Shown: in pieces, positions 55,728-64,000 of the stretch
Numbering within the stretch: the first letter of the stretch is position 1
Layout of the letters: every line of letters starts with the position of its first letter
Source: Lactiplantibacillus plajomi
Lineage (GTDB): Bacteria > Bacillota > Bacilli > Lactobacillales > Lactobacillaceae
DNA: 64,000 nt
Assembly (NCBI RefSeq): GCF_005405405.1
Contig: NZ_BJDZ01000005.1
Coordinates: forward strand, 1-64,000
Reading direction: 5' to 3'
The notes under the pieces: model-generated
Told to the model about the DNA's origin: nothing
The model's input: only the letters and a program-made list of their open reading frames with translations
Database searches by the model: none
Made by a program: the position numbers and the translations under genes

Positions 55728-56440
55728 AAACCAGCGCCACCATCCACTTGGAGCACCTGGCCGGTGATGAAATCGTTTTGCATCAAATAAAGGTAGGCCG
55801 ACGCCACCTCAGCGACCGTTGCGACCCGTTTTAACGGCAAATTTTGAGCAACCGCTTGCGCTTGACGTTCCCGATGCGAATCACTGAGTCCGCGCCACAG
55901 CCCGGTCGGCGTCCAGGTTGGCGCCACGGCGTTAATCCGGTACGTCGGCGCCGCTTCAACGGCGACCCCGGCAACCAGGGTATTAATCGCCTGGTTACCG
56001 ATAATGGCCCCGGACGCGTCGGACGGATGACCGCCCGAACCAGAAGTTAAAACGATTGACCCGCCCGGGTTTAAATGGTGAATGGCCAGCTGTACAAGTT
56101 GTAAATTGGCAAAAAATTTGGCTTCGACGGTTTCCCGAATTGCCGTCACCGAGTTTTCCAAAAAGCCCCCACCCATGGCACCACCTAAAAAGGATAGCAC
56201 GTGATCAAAGGCCGCCGTCGTCGCCAAAAAGGCAGCTAACGCCCGTTCATTTTGGGCAGCTAACGCCTGACCGGTAACCGTCCCGAGTGTTGCCAATTCA
56301 GTCGTTGCCGTTGCGACGTGGTCGGCGGTGTGTCCGATAATCGTGACTTCAGCCCCGGCGGTCAGTAGTTGCCGGGCTACTTCGAACCCAAAGCCCGAAG
56401 TACCGCCAATAATTAATACCCGTTGTTGACGTAAGTTCAT
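55724..56440 (-). CDS. SDR-family oxidoreductase, atypical active site
   Basis: A 238-residue Rossmann protein of the short-chain dehydrogenase superfamily. The nucleotide motif GGTSGFGFEVA and the C-terminal NAVAPTWTPTG and DGGAGL are typical. The catalytic Ser region is LTSGSGG, but the usual Tyr-x-x-x-Lys is replaced by the SGAIIGNQAIN stretch, which has no Tyr or Lys. It may therefore bind NAD(P) without classical catalysis or use other residues. I choose ATG 56440 because AGGAGG is 9 bases before it; ATG 56446 is only 3 bases away. Monocistronic. Confidence 0.87.
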   Translation of the reverse strand: MNLRQQRVLIIGGTSGFGFEVARQLLTAGAEVTIIGHTADHVATATTELATLGTVTGQALAAQNERALAAFLATTAAFDHVLSFLGGAMGGGFLENSVTAIRETVEAKFFANLQLVQLAIHHLNPGGSIVLTSGSGGHPSDASGAIIGNQAINTLVAGVAVEAAPTYRINAVAPTWTPTGLWRGLSDSHRERQAQAVAQNLPLKRVATVAEVASAYLYLMQNDFITGQVLQVDGGAGL

Positions 56441-56462
56441 GTTCATTAGCCTCCTAAAAAAT

Positions 56463-56493
56463 AAAAAACGGTAACCAGAGACTGATTACCGTT
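56463..56493 (-). terminator. Intrinsic terminator after nfo
   Basis: On the minus strand AACGGTAATCA and TGGTTACCGTT pair around a short loop, then TTTTTATTTTTT. Confidence 0.85.
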
Positions 56494-56501
56494 CAATTCT
56501 A

Positions 56502-57401
56502 TTAATCATTTTGTGCTTCGATGTCATCGATCAAGTGCGGATTAAACTTACCGGCCCGTAACATTGCAATTTCATACTTATACGGTGGTAACTGGTGCTT
56601 TTTATCCTCACCAACGTACGGTGTTTCCAAGATTTTACTAATATCTGGCAGTTGCGGGTGGTGCGCAACGTAATTCAAGGCGTCAAAGCCAATCGTCCCC
56701 ATGCCGATATTCGTGTGCCGGTCCTTGTGCGCCCCCTGCGGATTCTTAGAATCGTTCAGGTGAATCACCTTTAAGCGGTCTAAGCCGATAACGTGATCAA
56801 ATTCGTTTAGGACGCCGTCAAAGTCGTCCTTAATGGCGTAGCCCGCGTCACTGGTATGGCAAGTGTCAAAGGTGACTGAAACCTTCTCGTTGTAGGTGAC
56901 GCCGTCAATCATCTGCGCAATCTCTTCAAAGCTACGCCCGACTTCAGTTCCCTTACCCGCCATGGTTTCAATCGCAATTTGAATTTTCTGATCCGGCCGA
57001 ATGACCGTATTCAAGCCCTTCACGATTTGGGCAATCGCAGCGTCGGCGCCAGCGCCAACGTGTGCACCGGGATGTAACGTTAGCTGGGTCGCACCCAGTG
57101 CTTCGGCCCGTTGAATTTCCTGATAAAGAAAATCGGTTGCAAATTCGAAGTAGCCCGGTTTCTTGGTATTACCAAGGTTAATGATGTATGGCGCGTGCAC
57201 CACGATTTGCCGCAAATCATTGGCCTCAATGACCGGCTGGGCCGCTTCAATGTTTAAGTCTTCGATTGGCTTGCGGCGTGTATTTTGGGGCGCCCCGGTA
57301 TAAACCATGAACGTATTGGCTCCATAACTCGCCGCTTCTTCCGCCGACCCCAAGAACATCTTGGGCGCTTTAAGTGAAACGTGTGATCCTAATCTAAGCA
57401 T
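56502..57401 (-). CDS. nfo: Deoxyribonuclease IV (AP endonuclease)
   Basis: A 299-residue TIM-barrel zinc nuclease of base excision repair. Metal-binding motifs [40 protein letters not shown] and [22 protein letters not shown] are complete. Start ATG 57401 follows AAGGATGGG by seven bases. A single gene with its own terminator. Confidence 0.96.
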   Translation of the reverse strand: MLRLGSHVSLKAPKMFLGSAEEAASYGANTFMVYTGAPQNTRRKPIEDLNIEAAQPVIEANDLRQIVVHAPYIINLGNTKKPGYFEFATDFLYQEIQRAEALGATQLTLHPGAHVGAGADAAIAQIVKGLNTVIRPDQKIQIAIETMAGKGTEVGRSFEEIAQMIDGVTYNEKVSVTFDTCHTSDAGYAIKDDFDGVLNEFDHVIGLDRLKVIHLNDSKNPQGAHKDRHTNIGMGTIGFDALNYVAHHPQLPDISKILETPYVGEDKKHQLPPYKYEIAMLRAGKFNPHLIDDIEAQND

Positions 57402-57447
57402 CGTTGATCCCATCCTTCTTCACAGTCTGTAAGTCCATTATACAAAA

Positions 57448-57480
57448 GAAAAGTGAATCACCAAAAGCGATTCACTTCTC
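57448..57480 (-). terminator. Intrinsic terminator after the teichoic acid permease gene
   Basis: On the minus strand GAAGTGAATCG and TGATTCACTTTTC pair around a short loop, with a short T-rich tail. It lies about 15 bases beyond the stop. Confidence 0.7.
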
Positions 57481-57493
57481 AGTCGAACTTTAT

Positions 57494-58312
57494 TTAAATC
57501 ATATCCACGAACCGTGACCGGAACTTGTAGTGTAAGTGCGCCCCAATCAGCAAGAAGAACAACACGATCCCCCAGAAAATTAAGGTCAGGACCGGTTGAC
57601 TCCAAAAATAGGTTTGTGAGCCTTGGTTAAACATCGATTCACGAAAGCCGTTGATCACGTAGAAGAACGGGTTCAGCTGTAAGATCCGGACGAACGGTGC
57701 TGGAAAGCCACTCGTTTGAAAGTTAAACAGCACGCCGGATAGGTAGAACAGCATCCGCATGACCGATTGTAATAAGATCTGCCAGTCACGGACTAACACG
57801 GAGACCGTGGAATTAAAGACGCTAACGGCAAACATCAAGGCAATCATGGCGATGAAATAGTAGATCCATTGCAGCCAGGCAATCGACGGGTAAATACCGT
57901 TGAAAAAGCCTAACGCAATTGAGAAAACCAGCATCGTCCAAAATGAATTCAAATTCCCAATAATCCGAATCGTCGGTAAGACCGAAACCGGGAATTTCAT
58001 TTTAGACACCATGTTGACCCGTTGGTAAATACTCTTCGAACCATCGAGAACGGCCCGGTTCATGAAGAACCACGGGGTAATCCCAATCACCATCCACATC
58101 AGGTAGGACACGCCACCAAGGCTGCTGCCCTTCTTGAACCCGCCACTAAAGACGATCCAGTAAATCCCGATTTGAATCAACGGGTATAAATATTCCCAGG
58201 CCAATCCCAGGTAGTGGTTTTGATAGCTGGCTTGATCTTCATAGTTAGAAATCCGCCAAATAATTCCCCAGTTCTGGAATTGTTCCTTAATAATTGAAAT
58301 GACCTCTTTCAA
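57494..58312 (-). CDS. tagG: ABC-2 type permease, teichoic acid export (TagG-like)
   Basis: A 272-residue membrane protein with six helices. NYEDQASYQNHYLGLAWEYLYPLIQIGIYWIVF at the N-terminus matches TagG/TarG permeases. It should pair with an ATPase (TagH) to move lipid-linked teichoic acid outward. No tagH is visible next to it or elsewhere in the window. It follows the glycerophosphotransferase-like gene by 39 bases. Confidence 0.9.
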   Translation of the reverse strand: MKEVISIIKEQFQNWGIIWRISNYEDQASYQNHYLGLAWEYLYPLIQIGIYWIVFSGGFKKGSSLGGVSYLMWMVIGITPWFFMNRAVLDGSKSIYQRVNMVSKMKFPVSVLPTIRIIGNLNSFWTMLVFSIALGFFNGIYPSIAWLQWIYYFIAMIALMFAVSVFNSTVSVLVRDWQILLQSVMRMLFYLSGVLFNFQTSGFPAPFVRILQLNPFFYVINGFRESMFNQGSQTYFWSQPVLTLIFWGIVLFFLLIGAHLHYKFRSRFVDMI

Positions 58313-58351
58313 GGCACAGACACTCCCTATCTATCATGCGATGTCGCGTAG

Positions 58352-59488
58352 TTATTTTGGATAAAAGTAAGTTAACGTTCGTTCGGTTGCGTGACCGTCG
58401 TTATGGGTATTCCATAACTGGTTAAATGACAGCAACGGCTGTTGCGTAACGGGAGCGGCTAAAGCGGCGCTCAATTCAGCAACCGTCGTCACCCGCGGTC
58501 CAGGTAACCAACTGGCTAAGTCCGGCTGTAACCCGACCGTCCGACTAAATTCAGCCCGGTCAAAGTCATAGAATACCATTTTTTTACAGTTTGGCAACAG
58601 TGCGTAGTCAAAAATGACCGACGAATAATCGCTCACTAAGATCGTCGCGACCGTTAACAGGTCGTCACTACTGAACTCCGGCACCGTTACGACGTTTTGC
58701 GGGTAGCGTTGAACCAACGCGTCCGCCTGCGCCGCCAAGTGCGGGTGCAGCTTGACCACCAAGAGTTGGTGCTGATTCAGACGTAACTGGTCAAAATCAG
58801 TCGGTAGTTCGAATTGCACGCCCGCCCGGTAAGTCGGTGCGTACAAAATGACATCGTGATCTTTAAACTGCGGGTAACGCGCGTAAATTGCCGCACGGGT
58901 TCGGTCGACCCAGTCCGGGTGCTGATAACGGTCCGAGCGCGGGTAACCCAACCCCCGCATCCGCGACATCGGAACGTGGTAACTGTTGGCAAACACCGCC
59001 CCCATCTTATCCGAAGCAACCACGTAATCCGTGATGTGGTTATAGACCGCTTGAAAGCGACGTTGGGCTTGCGGTGAGCGTTTAGCTGTCTGCGGGTCGT
59101 CCCAGCCAAAGGCCTTGACCGCCCCGCTGGCGTGCCACACCTGAATGACCCGCTGCTGTGGATGACGGTAAAGACCCGCGGTAAACGCGTAGTAGTTATC
59201 CACGTAAACGTCGGCCGCCCGGGTGATGACCGGCACCAACCGAAAAACTAGCGCCAGCGAATCGTGAAATGGGCGGACGGTCACCCCCGTCGTAACCAGC
59301 TCCTCGGCCGCTCGCTGCGCCGCTGGTAGATAGTAAACGGTTAGGCGGCCGGAGACCCGTTTATTCAGTTGCCGAATAAAATCAAGGTTATCACCAAAGC
59401 TCATCAAATAAATGACCGTCGTTGTCCGCCGGAAATGAGCACACCACGACACGATTCTGATCAGCCAAATATAAATTACTTTTGCCAA
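58352..59488 (-). CDS. CDP-glycerol glycerophosphotransferase family protein (TagB/TagF-like)
   Basis: A 378-residue peripheral membrane enzyme. VWHASGAVKAFGWD holds a catalytic His, YAPTYRAG and SDYSSVIFDYALL are the family's C-terminal motifs. An N-terminal hydrophobic stretch (about 1-30) may anchor it. It probably transfers glycerol- or ribitol-phosphate onto wall teichoic acid linkage units. TTG 59488 with GGGAGGGTG upstream is the start. Which of TagB, TagF or a related enzyme it is cannot be settled here. Confidence 0.86.
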   Translation of the reverse strand: MAKVIYIWLIRIVSWCAHFRRTTTVIYLMSFGDNLDFIRQLNKRVSGRLTVYYLPAAQRAAEELVTTGVTVRPFHDSLALVFRLVPVITRAADVYVDNYYAFTAGLYRHPQQRVIQVWHASGAVKAFGWDDPQTAKRSPQAQRRFQAVYNHITDYVVASDKMGAVFANSYHVPMSRMRGLGYPRSDRYQHPDWVDRTRAAIYARYPQFKDHDVILYAPTYRAGVQFELPTDFDQLRLNQHQLLVVKLHPHLAAQADALVQRYPQNVVTVPEFSSDDLLTVATILVSDYSSVIFDYALLPNCKKMVFYDFDRAEFSRTVGLQPDLASWLPGPRVTTVAELSAALAAPVTQQPLLSFNQLWNTHNDGHATERTLTYFYPK

Positions 59489-59650
59489 TCCGGCACCCTC
59501 CCTATCGAATTACAACACCTGATTATAGCATACTTGTAAACGATAACGGTCGCCTTTCAGAATTCCTTTAGGCTTGCTTAAGAATTGAACCTGAAAGGGC
59601 CCCCAGCTAAAGCTGGAAGCCCCCGGATTGTCGCTTGTTTAAACGCTTGA

Positions 59651-60526
59651 TTACGGCTTCGGTTCATAAAAATGACCCAATATCTTAACCGTATCGGAAA
59701 TACTAACAAAGGCGTGTGGATCGGATTCCGCCATTGCCATCTTCAACTCGGACATTTCATAGCGGGTAATGACCGTAAACAAAATCGTCTTATCATCGTG
59801 TTGATAAGCCCCTTCGGCATTATGCACGATGGTCACCCCACGGCGAATTCGGTTTTGAACGCTATCAATCACCGTTTTTGGCCGGTTAGTAATGATCATC
59901 ACCTGCATTTTTTGCTGCCGGGTATAGGTCATATCAATGACCCGCCCGTTGACGAACAGGCCCAGCGCGGAATAGAACGCGTACGGCCAACCATAAACAA
60001 AACCAGCCGCGATAATGATCAACGAATTGAACGCCATGTTGATTGTCCCGATACTGCGCCCGGTTCGACGGCGTAACACGATCCCGATAATGTCGAGCCC
60101 GCCCGTCGAAATCCCGTTTTTCAGGGCGGTCCCGGTCCCAAAACCGTTGACCGCACCACCAAATATCGCACAAATAATCGGGTCATGGGTCAACCCGACC
60201 GGTGCGATCACCTTAATCATGATACTAGACAGGGTAACCGCTAAAAAGGTGTAAACCGTAAAGCGGTGGCCAATTGCGCGCCAAGCAATGATGAACATCG
60301 GCACGTTTAAGATGAACAATAACGCCGCGGTCGAGAGTTCCACGGGCATAAACTTGGTCATTAAACTGTTGATCAATTGGGCTAACCCGGTAATGCCAGA
60401 AGAATAAATGTGGCCGGGTGTCCAAAAGAAATTCATGGCAATTGAAACTAAGATGGCATAAATAAAGGCGGTTGAGGCCTTAACAATGTCACGGTGATGC
60501 TTGGATAACTGCTGAAAATCATCCAT
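59651..60526 (-). CDS. YitT family membrane protein
   Basis: A 291-residue protein with five or six membrane helices (about 15-190) followed by a cytoplasmic DUF2179 domain (about 215-290; VMIITNRPKTVIDSVQNRIRRGVTIV). YSSGITGLAQL and NGISTGGLDIIG are family motifs. Function unknown; transport has been proposed. It stands alone between an upstream gap and a weak GC-rich hairpin at about 59600-59625. Confidence 0.9.
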   Translation of the reverse strand: MDDFQQLSKHHRDIVKASTAFIYAILVSIAMNFFWTPGHIYSSGITGLAQLINSLMTKFMPVELSTAALLFILNVPMFIIAWRAIGHRFTVYTFLAVTLSSIMIKVIAPVGLTHDPIICAIFGGAVNGFGTGTALKNGISTGGLDIIGIVLRRRTGRSIGTINMAFNSLIIIAAGFVYGWPYAFYSALGLFVNGRVIDMTYTRQQKMQVMIITNRPKTVIDSVQNRIRRGVTIVHNAEGAYQHDDKTILFTVITRYEMSELKMAMAESDPHAFVSISDTVKILGHFYEPKP

Positions 60527-60642
60527 TGACTGTACTCCTTAATGTTTTTGCTTTGGCTATTGTAACACGCCTAACCGCGAACTGACGGGCTTCGACGGTT
60601 TTCTACCAAAAGTCTCACGGTTCTCAGCAAATCCTCATTATC

Positions 60643-61173
60643 TCAGTCCACTTTCGGGGTTTTCGCCCATTTTTCCGCAATAAAGTCGGCGCGGCCACCA
60701 GCTTCCTGCGCAGCAAAAACGACCGGATTATTCTTATAAAAGCGCTGGTGTTCGGCTTCAGCCGGGTAAAACGGTTGGGCGTCTTCAATCGTCGTCACGA
60801 TTGGCTTTGAAAAGCGTTCGCTCGCGGCCAACGCCCGCTTAGACGCTTCGGCAATCCGGCGCTGTTCGGGACTATTAACGAAAATTACTGGCCGGTAGTT
60901 GTCGCCACGGTCCTGAAACTGCCCCATCGCGTCCGTCGGGTCCGTTTGCCACCAATAAATATCAACTAACTGCTGGTAACTGATTATTTGAGGATCAAAG
61001 GTGATTTTAACCGCCTCGGTATGCCCCGTCGTGTGGGCCTTAACCTGTTCGTACGTCGGGTTTTCTACGTGGCCACCGGTGAAACCGGAGACGACGCTGT
61101 CAATGCCCGGCTGACTGTCAAACGGTTGGACCATGCACCAAAAACAACCGCCGGCAAAAATTGCTGTTTCCAT
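60643..61173 (-). CDS. msrA: Peptide methionine sulfoxide reductase MsrA
   Basis: A 176-residue enzyme reducing methionine S-sulfoxide. The catalytic Cys is in [11 protein letters not shown], followed by GHTEAVKI, the [11 protein letters not shown] motif and [12 protein letters not shown]. The resolving Cys residues common at the C-terminus are absent. MsrB is not adjacent. It lies between YitT and aspS with the aspS terminator upstream. Confidence 0.95.
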   Translation of the reverse strand: METAIFAGGCFWCMVQPFDSQPGIDSVVSGFTGGHVENPTYEQVKAHTTGHTEAVKITFDPQIISYQQLVDIYWWQTDPTDAMGQFQDRGDNYRPVIFVNSPEQRRIAEASKRALAASERFSKPIVTTIEDAQPFYPAEAEHQRFYKNNPVVFAAQEAGGRADFIAEKWAKTPKVD

Positions 61174-61216
61174 TAAGATTCCTCCAATTAATTTTTAATA
61201 CTAATTTAACATGCAA

Positions 61217-61253
61217 CAAAAAGAACGTCCAATTCGCGAATCGGACGTTCTTT
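61217..61253 (-). terminator. Intrinsic terminator after aspS
   Basis: On the minus strand AAAGAACGTCCGATTCG and CGAATTGGACGTTCTTT form a nearly perfect stem, then TTG. It lies 13 bases beyond the aspS stop. Confidence 0.85.
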
Positions 61254-61265
61254 CGGTGAAATTAC

Positions 61266-63059
61266 TTAGTCTTGATCGTCATCGGTCGCGGACTTGGTAA
61301 TTGACAAGTCCAGGTCGGCTAATTGTTGATCAGAAACCGTTGCGGGTGCGTTAGTCATTGGTTCGGAAGCCTTGGAGTTCTTCGGGAAGGCAATCACTTC
61401 ACGAATATTGTCGTTACCCGACAATAACATTGCGAAGCGGTCTAACCCGATTGCTAAACCACCGTGGGGCGGGAAGCCCATGTCTAAGGCGTCTAAAAGG
61501 AAGCCAAATTGCTCCTGGGCACGTTCCTTAGTAAAGTCCAGCGCCTTGAACATCTTTTCTTGTAACGCCCGGGTATGGATTCGGATTGATCCGCCCCCGA
61601 GTTCATAACCGTTTAAGATGATATCGTATGACTGGGCGTGGGCCTTATGCGGGTCTTCACCGTCATCCAAGTAGTGCACGTCTTCTTCGTTCGGCATCGT
61701 GAATGGGTGGTGCGCTGGTACCCAGCGTTCGATTCCTTCATCGTATTCGAAGAGTGGCCAATCAACGACCCACAAGTATTCGTAGCGGTTGTCGTCGATC
61801 AGGTCAAGTTCCTTGGCGATTGCCTTACGCAAGTAACCTAAAGTATCAGCAACGACCTTAAACTTGTCAGCGGCGAACAACAGCAAGTCGCCAGGGTGGG
61901 CGTCAGCCGCAGTCGTAATCGCTTCAAAGTCACCGTCGTTCTTAAAGAACTTCGCAACGGGACCACTGAAACCGTCATCGGTGACCTTCATCCAGGCTAA
62001 GCCCTTCGCCCCGAAACGCTTAACGTATTCGGTATAGGCGTCAATGTTCTTACGGGAGTACTTGTCAGCACCACCCGGCACGGCGATCGCCTTGACTTGA
62101 CCACCCGCTGCTAAGGCGTTATCAAAGACTTTAAAGCCGGCGTTCTTGACCGCCTCAGCCATATCTTTTAATTCCATGCCAAAGCGGAGGTCCGGCTTTT
62201 CGGAACCGTAACGGTCCATGGCATCTTGCCACGTCATCCGCTTGAACGGCGCCTTAACGTCGATGCCCTTAACGTCCTTCATAACTTTTTGAATCAAGCC
62301 TTCGGTGTACGACTGAATTTCTTCGGCCGTTAAGAAGGACGTTTCCATATCGATCTGGGTAAATTCAGGTTGCCGGTCTCCCCGTAAATCTTCATCACGG
62401 AAACAACGCGCGATTTGGTAGTAACGGTCAAAACCAGCCCCCATCAACAACTGCTTGAACAGTTGTGGTGATTGTGGCAAAGCGTAAAAGTGACCCTGAT
62501 AAATTCGAGAAGGCACCAAGTAGTCGCGGGCCCCTTCCGGCGTTGACTTAGTCAAAAACGGCGTTTCAATGTCGTAAAAGCCGTTAGCGTCGAAGTAGCT
62601 GTGTACGGCCTGGGTGATGCCGTTTCGGATCTTCAAGCCGCGTTGCATTTCCGGCCGCCGTAAGTCCAAGTAACGGTACTTTAAACGGAGTTCGTCCGAA
62701 ACGTTAATGTTATCTTGAATATAAAATGGCGGCGTCTTAGCCTTATTCAAAATCTTGGCACTGTGAATTTCAACTTCGACCTTCCCCGTCTTCATGTTCG
62801 GGTTGATCGCGTCGTCGGCCCGGTTCACAACTTTCCCTTGAACTTCGATGACGTATTCGCCCCGAAGTTCGTCAGCAACGTCGAGGGCGTCCTGTGAAAA
62901 TTCCTGACTAAATACTAGTTGGACGATGCCTTCACGGTCGCGTAAGTCGATAAAAATCAAGCTCCCGAGGTCGCGGCGCTTTCGCACCCATCCTTGCAAG
63001 GTAACTTCTTGACCTAAATACGTTTCGTCAACCAGACCCGCATAAGTCGTTCTCTTCAT
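61266..63059 (-). CDS. aspS: Aspartyl-tRNA synthetase
   Basis: A 597-residue class II enzyme. N-terminal OB-fold (about 1-105; [26 protein letters not shown]), catalytic core with motif 2 [18 protein letters not shown] and motif 3 [12 protein letters not shown], and the bacterial GAD insertion. GGGAGGAAG precedes the ATG at 63059. It follows hisS by 13 bases in the same operon. Confidence 0.97.
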   Translation of the reverse strand: MKRTTYAGLVDETYLGQEVTLQGWVRKRRDLGSLIFIDLRDREGIVQLVFSQEFSQDALDVADELRGEYVIEVQGKVVNRADDAINPNMKTGKVEVEIHSAKILNKAKTPPFYIQDNINVSDELRLKYRYLDLRRPEMQRGLKIRNGITQAVHSYFDANGFYDIETPFLTKSTPEGARDYLVPSRIYQGHFYALPQSPQLFKQLLMGAGFDRYYQIARCFRDEDLRGDRQPEFTQIDMETSFLTAEEIQSYTEGLIQKVMKDVKGIDVKAPFKRMTWQDAMDRYGSEKPDLRFGMELKDMAEAVKNAGFKVFDNALAAGGQVKAIAVPGGADKYSRKNIDAYTEYVKRFGAKGLAWMKVTDDGFSGPVAKFFKNDGDFEAITTAADAHPGDLLLFAADKFKVVADTLGYLRKAIAKELDLIDDNRYEYLWVVDWPLFEYDEGIERWVPAHHPFTMPNEEDVHYLDDGEDPHKAHAQSYDIILNGYELGGGSIRIHTRALQEKMFKALDFTKERAQEQFGFLLDALDMGFPPHGGLAIGLDRFAMLLSGNDNIREVIAFPKNSKASEPMTNAPATVSDQQLADLDLSITKSATDDDQD

Positions 63060-63072
63060 CAAATCTTCCTCC

Positions 63073-64000
63073 CTATTTTGCCGTTAAAACTTGCTTAACG
63101 TCGTTAAAAATATCCGCCATGGCCACTTTGCGTTCTTCACCGGTGGCCATTTCCTTCAGGTTAACGACCTGCGCTTCGATTTCACTATCGCCAACCGTCA
63201 TGGTGTAACGGGCGTTCAGCCGGTCCGCACTCTTGAACTGTGCCTTTGGTTTACGGTCAAGGTAATCGCGTTCAGCGGTTAAGCCAGCGCCGCGAACCGC
63301 TTGGACCAGCTTTAAAGTGGTTGCGCTAGCTGCGTCGCCGATGCCAACCACGTAAACGTCCAAGTGGTCATCGGTTGGAACGGCCACCTTTTCAGCGTCC
63401 ATCAACACGAGTAAGCGTTCAACCCCGAGACCAAAACCGACGCCGGAGACTTCGGGACCACCGAGTTCTTTAACCAGGCCGTTGTACCGACCACCGGCAC
63501 AAATCGTGGTGTATCCCTGACCTAAGGACTTCGAGTTAGTCATGATTTCAAAAATCGTGTGGTTATAATAATCCAAGCCGCGGACCATCGTTGCGTCGAC
63601 TTCGTACGGAATTTCGAGCGCTTCCAAGTAAGCCTTAGCTTGATCAAAGTGTTGCTGGGCAGCCGGGGTTAAGTAATCCAAAATCGACGGGGCGTCCGCC
63701 ACAAATTTTTGATCCTCAGGTGCCTTACTATCCAAGACCCGTAGTGGGTTCTTGTGTAAGCGTTCCTTAGAATCGTCACTCAATTCGTCAAAGTGGGGTT
63801 CCAAGTAGTCGATCAACGCCTGGCGGTAATCGTCACGGGTTTGTTGGTCACCCAACGTGTTGATCACCAGCTTCAAATCGTTCAGGCCAAACTTTTTAAG
63901 TAAGTTAAAGCCCATTGCGATGACTTCAACGTCGAGCGCCGCGCTTTCACTGCCGAACGCTTCGACCCCGAGTTGATGGAATTCACGTAACCGACCTGAT
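63073..64000 (-). CDS. hisS: Histidyl-tRNA synthetase (5' part outside window)
   Basis: The visible 308 codons are the C-terminal part of HisRS, open to the window edge. The first codons, [11 protein letters not shown], are motif 2. [11 protein letters not shown] with the histidine-binding Arg in VRGLDYY, and motif 3 [12 protein letters not shown], follow. The anticodon-binding domain (last 90 residues) is complete. The true start lies about 120 codons beyond 64000. No leader can be seen. Confidence 0.96.
   Translation of the reverse strand, partial: SGRLREFHQLGVEAFGSESAALDVEVIAMGFNLLKKFGLNDLKLVINTLGDQQTRDDYRQALIDYLEPHFDELSDDSKERLHKNPLRVLDSKAPEDQKFVADAPSILDYLTPAAQQHFDQAKAYLEALEIPYEVDATMVRGLDYYNHTIFEIMTNSKSLGQGYTTICAGGRYNGLVKELGGPEVSGVGFGLGVERLLVLMDAEKVAVPTDDHLDVYVVGIGDAASATTLKLVQAVRGAGLTAERDYLDRKPKAQFKSADRLNARYTMTVGDSEIEAQVVNLKEMATGEERKVAMADIFNDVKQVLTAK

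Noticed and set aside
59596-59624. Terminator after the YitT gene
   Set aside because: CCAGCT and AGCTGG pair and the flanks are GC-rich, but no adequate T run follows on the minus strand. It may be only a weak stop.
1-64000. CRISPR arrays, tRNA, rRNA, prophage or complete insertion sequences
   Set aside because: No regularly spaced repeats, cloverleaf-like segments, rRNA blocks, phage structural genes or transposase frames were found by reading both strands.

Overview
The window comes from a low-to-mid G+C Gram-positive bacterium of the Lactobacillaceae. Support: lactic-acid-bacterial protein sequences (HU, RpoD, ClpB, GlyQ/GlyS), strong AGGAGG-type ribosome binding sites, a T-box leader on glyQS, CtsR-type operators on clpB, and dnaE-pfkA-pyk in a row. 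An intact 6-phosphofructokinase argues against an obligate heterofermenter. Gene content and order look most like Lactiplantibacillus (L. plantarum group), but the species is inferred from memory, not from a search. Almost every gene lies on the minus strand; the plus-strand genes are a small DUF2929 protein, an O-antigen-ligase-like protein, an XRE regulator and ppsR.

Layout, by plus coordinates (transcription mostly right to left): 40-354, remnant of a zinc alcohol dehydrogenase. 0.5-8.4 kb, ABC-F ATPase, thyA, folA, DegV, GDSL hydrolase, DUF2140 protein, YozE and a CtpA-type protease. 8.5-13.4 kb, TPR protein, HAD phosphatase, dapB, cca and an unknown protein. 13.5-20.7 kb, a YpbB-like protein, recQ, a LysM membrane protein, cmk, an S1-domain protein, der and HU. 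20.8-26.4 kb, DUF441 protein, cvfB, xerD, ribT, scpA, scpB and rluB, then ribU behind its own FMN riboswitch. 26.5-32.9 kb, dnaE, pfkA, pyk. 33.2-39.0 kb, trmK, a Nif3-like protein, pepT and clpB. 39.1-43.6 kb, the only accessory-looking segment: O-antigen-ligase-like gene, XRE regulator, truncated DASS transporter, short tyrosine recombinase, MarR regulator and an intergenic region rich in inverted repeats. 43.6-55.7 kb, rpsU, yqeY, phoH, ybeY, dgkA, era, recO, glyQS, dnaG, rpoD, plus ppsR on the other strand. 55.7-64 kb, an SDR, nfo, teichoic-acid-type export and polymerase genes, a YitT protein, msrA, aspS and the 3' part of hisS.

Most of this is conserved housekeeping: folate/thymidylate supply, replication and chromosome segregation, ribosome maturation GTPases, glycolysis, stress proteolysis and tRNA charging. 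The main added value is regulatory. An FMN riboswitch and a T-box can be read directly. clpB has two CtsR-like boxes bracketing its promoter and a terminator-like hairpin between promoter and start codon. dnaG-rpoD also has a leader hairpin. pfkA-pyk has a near-consensus catabolite site upstream of its -35. I found no CRISPR array, rRNA, tRNA, prophage or complete insertion sequence, and no convincing new multi-gene system; the 39-43.6 kb segment is where a surprise is most likely.
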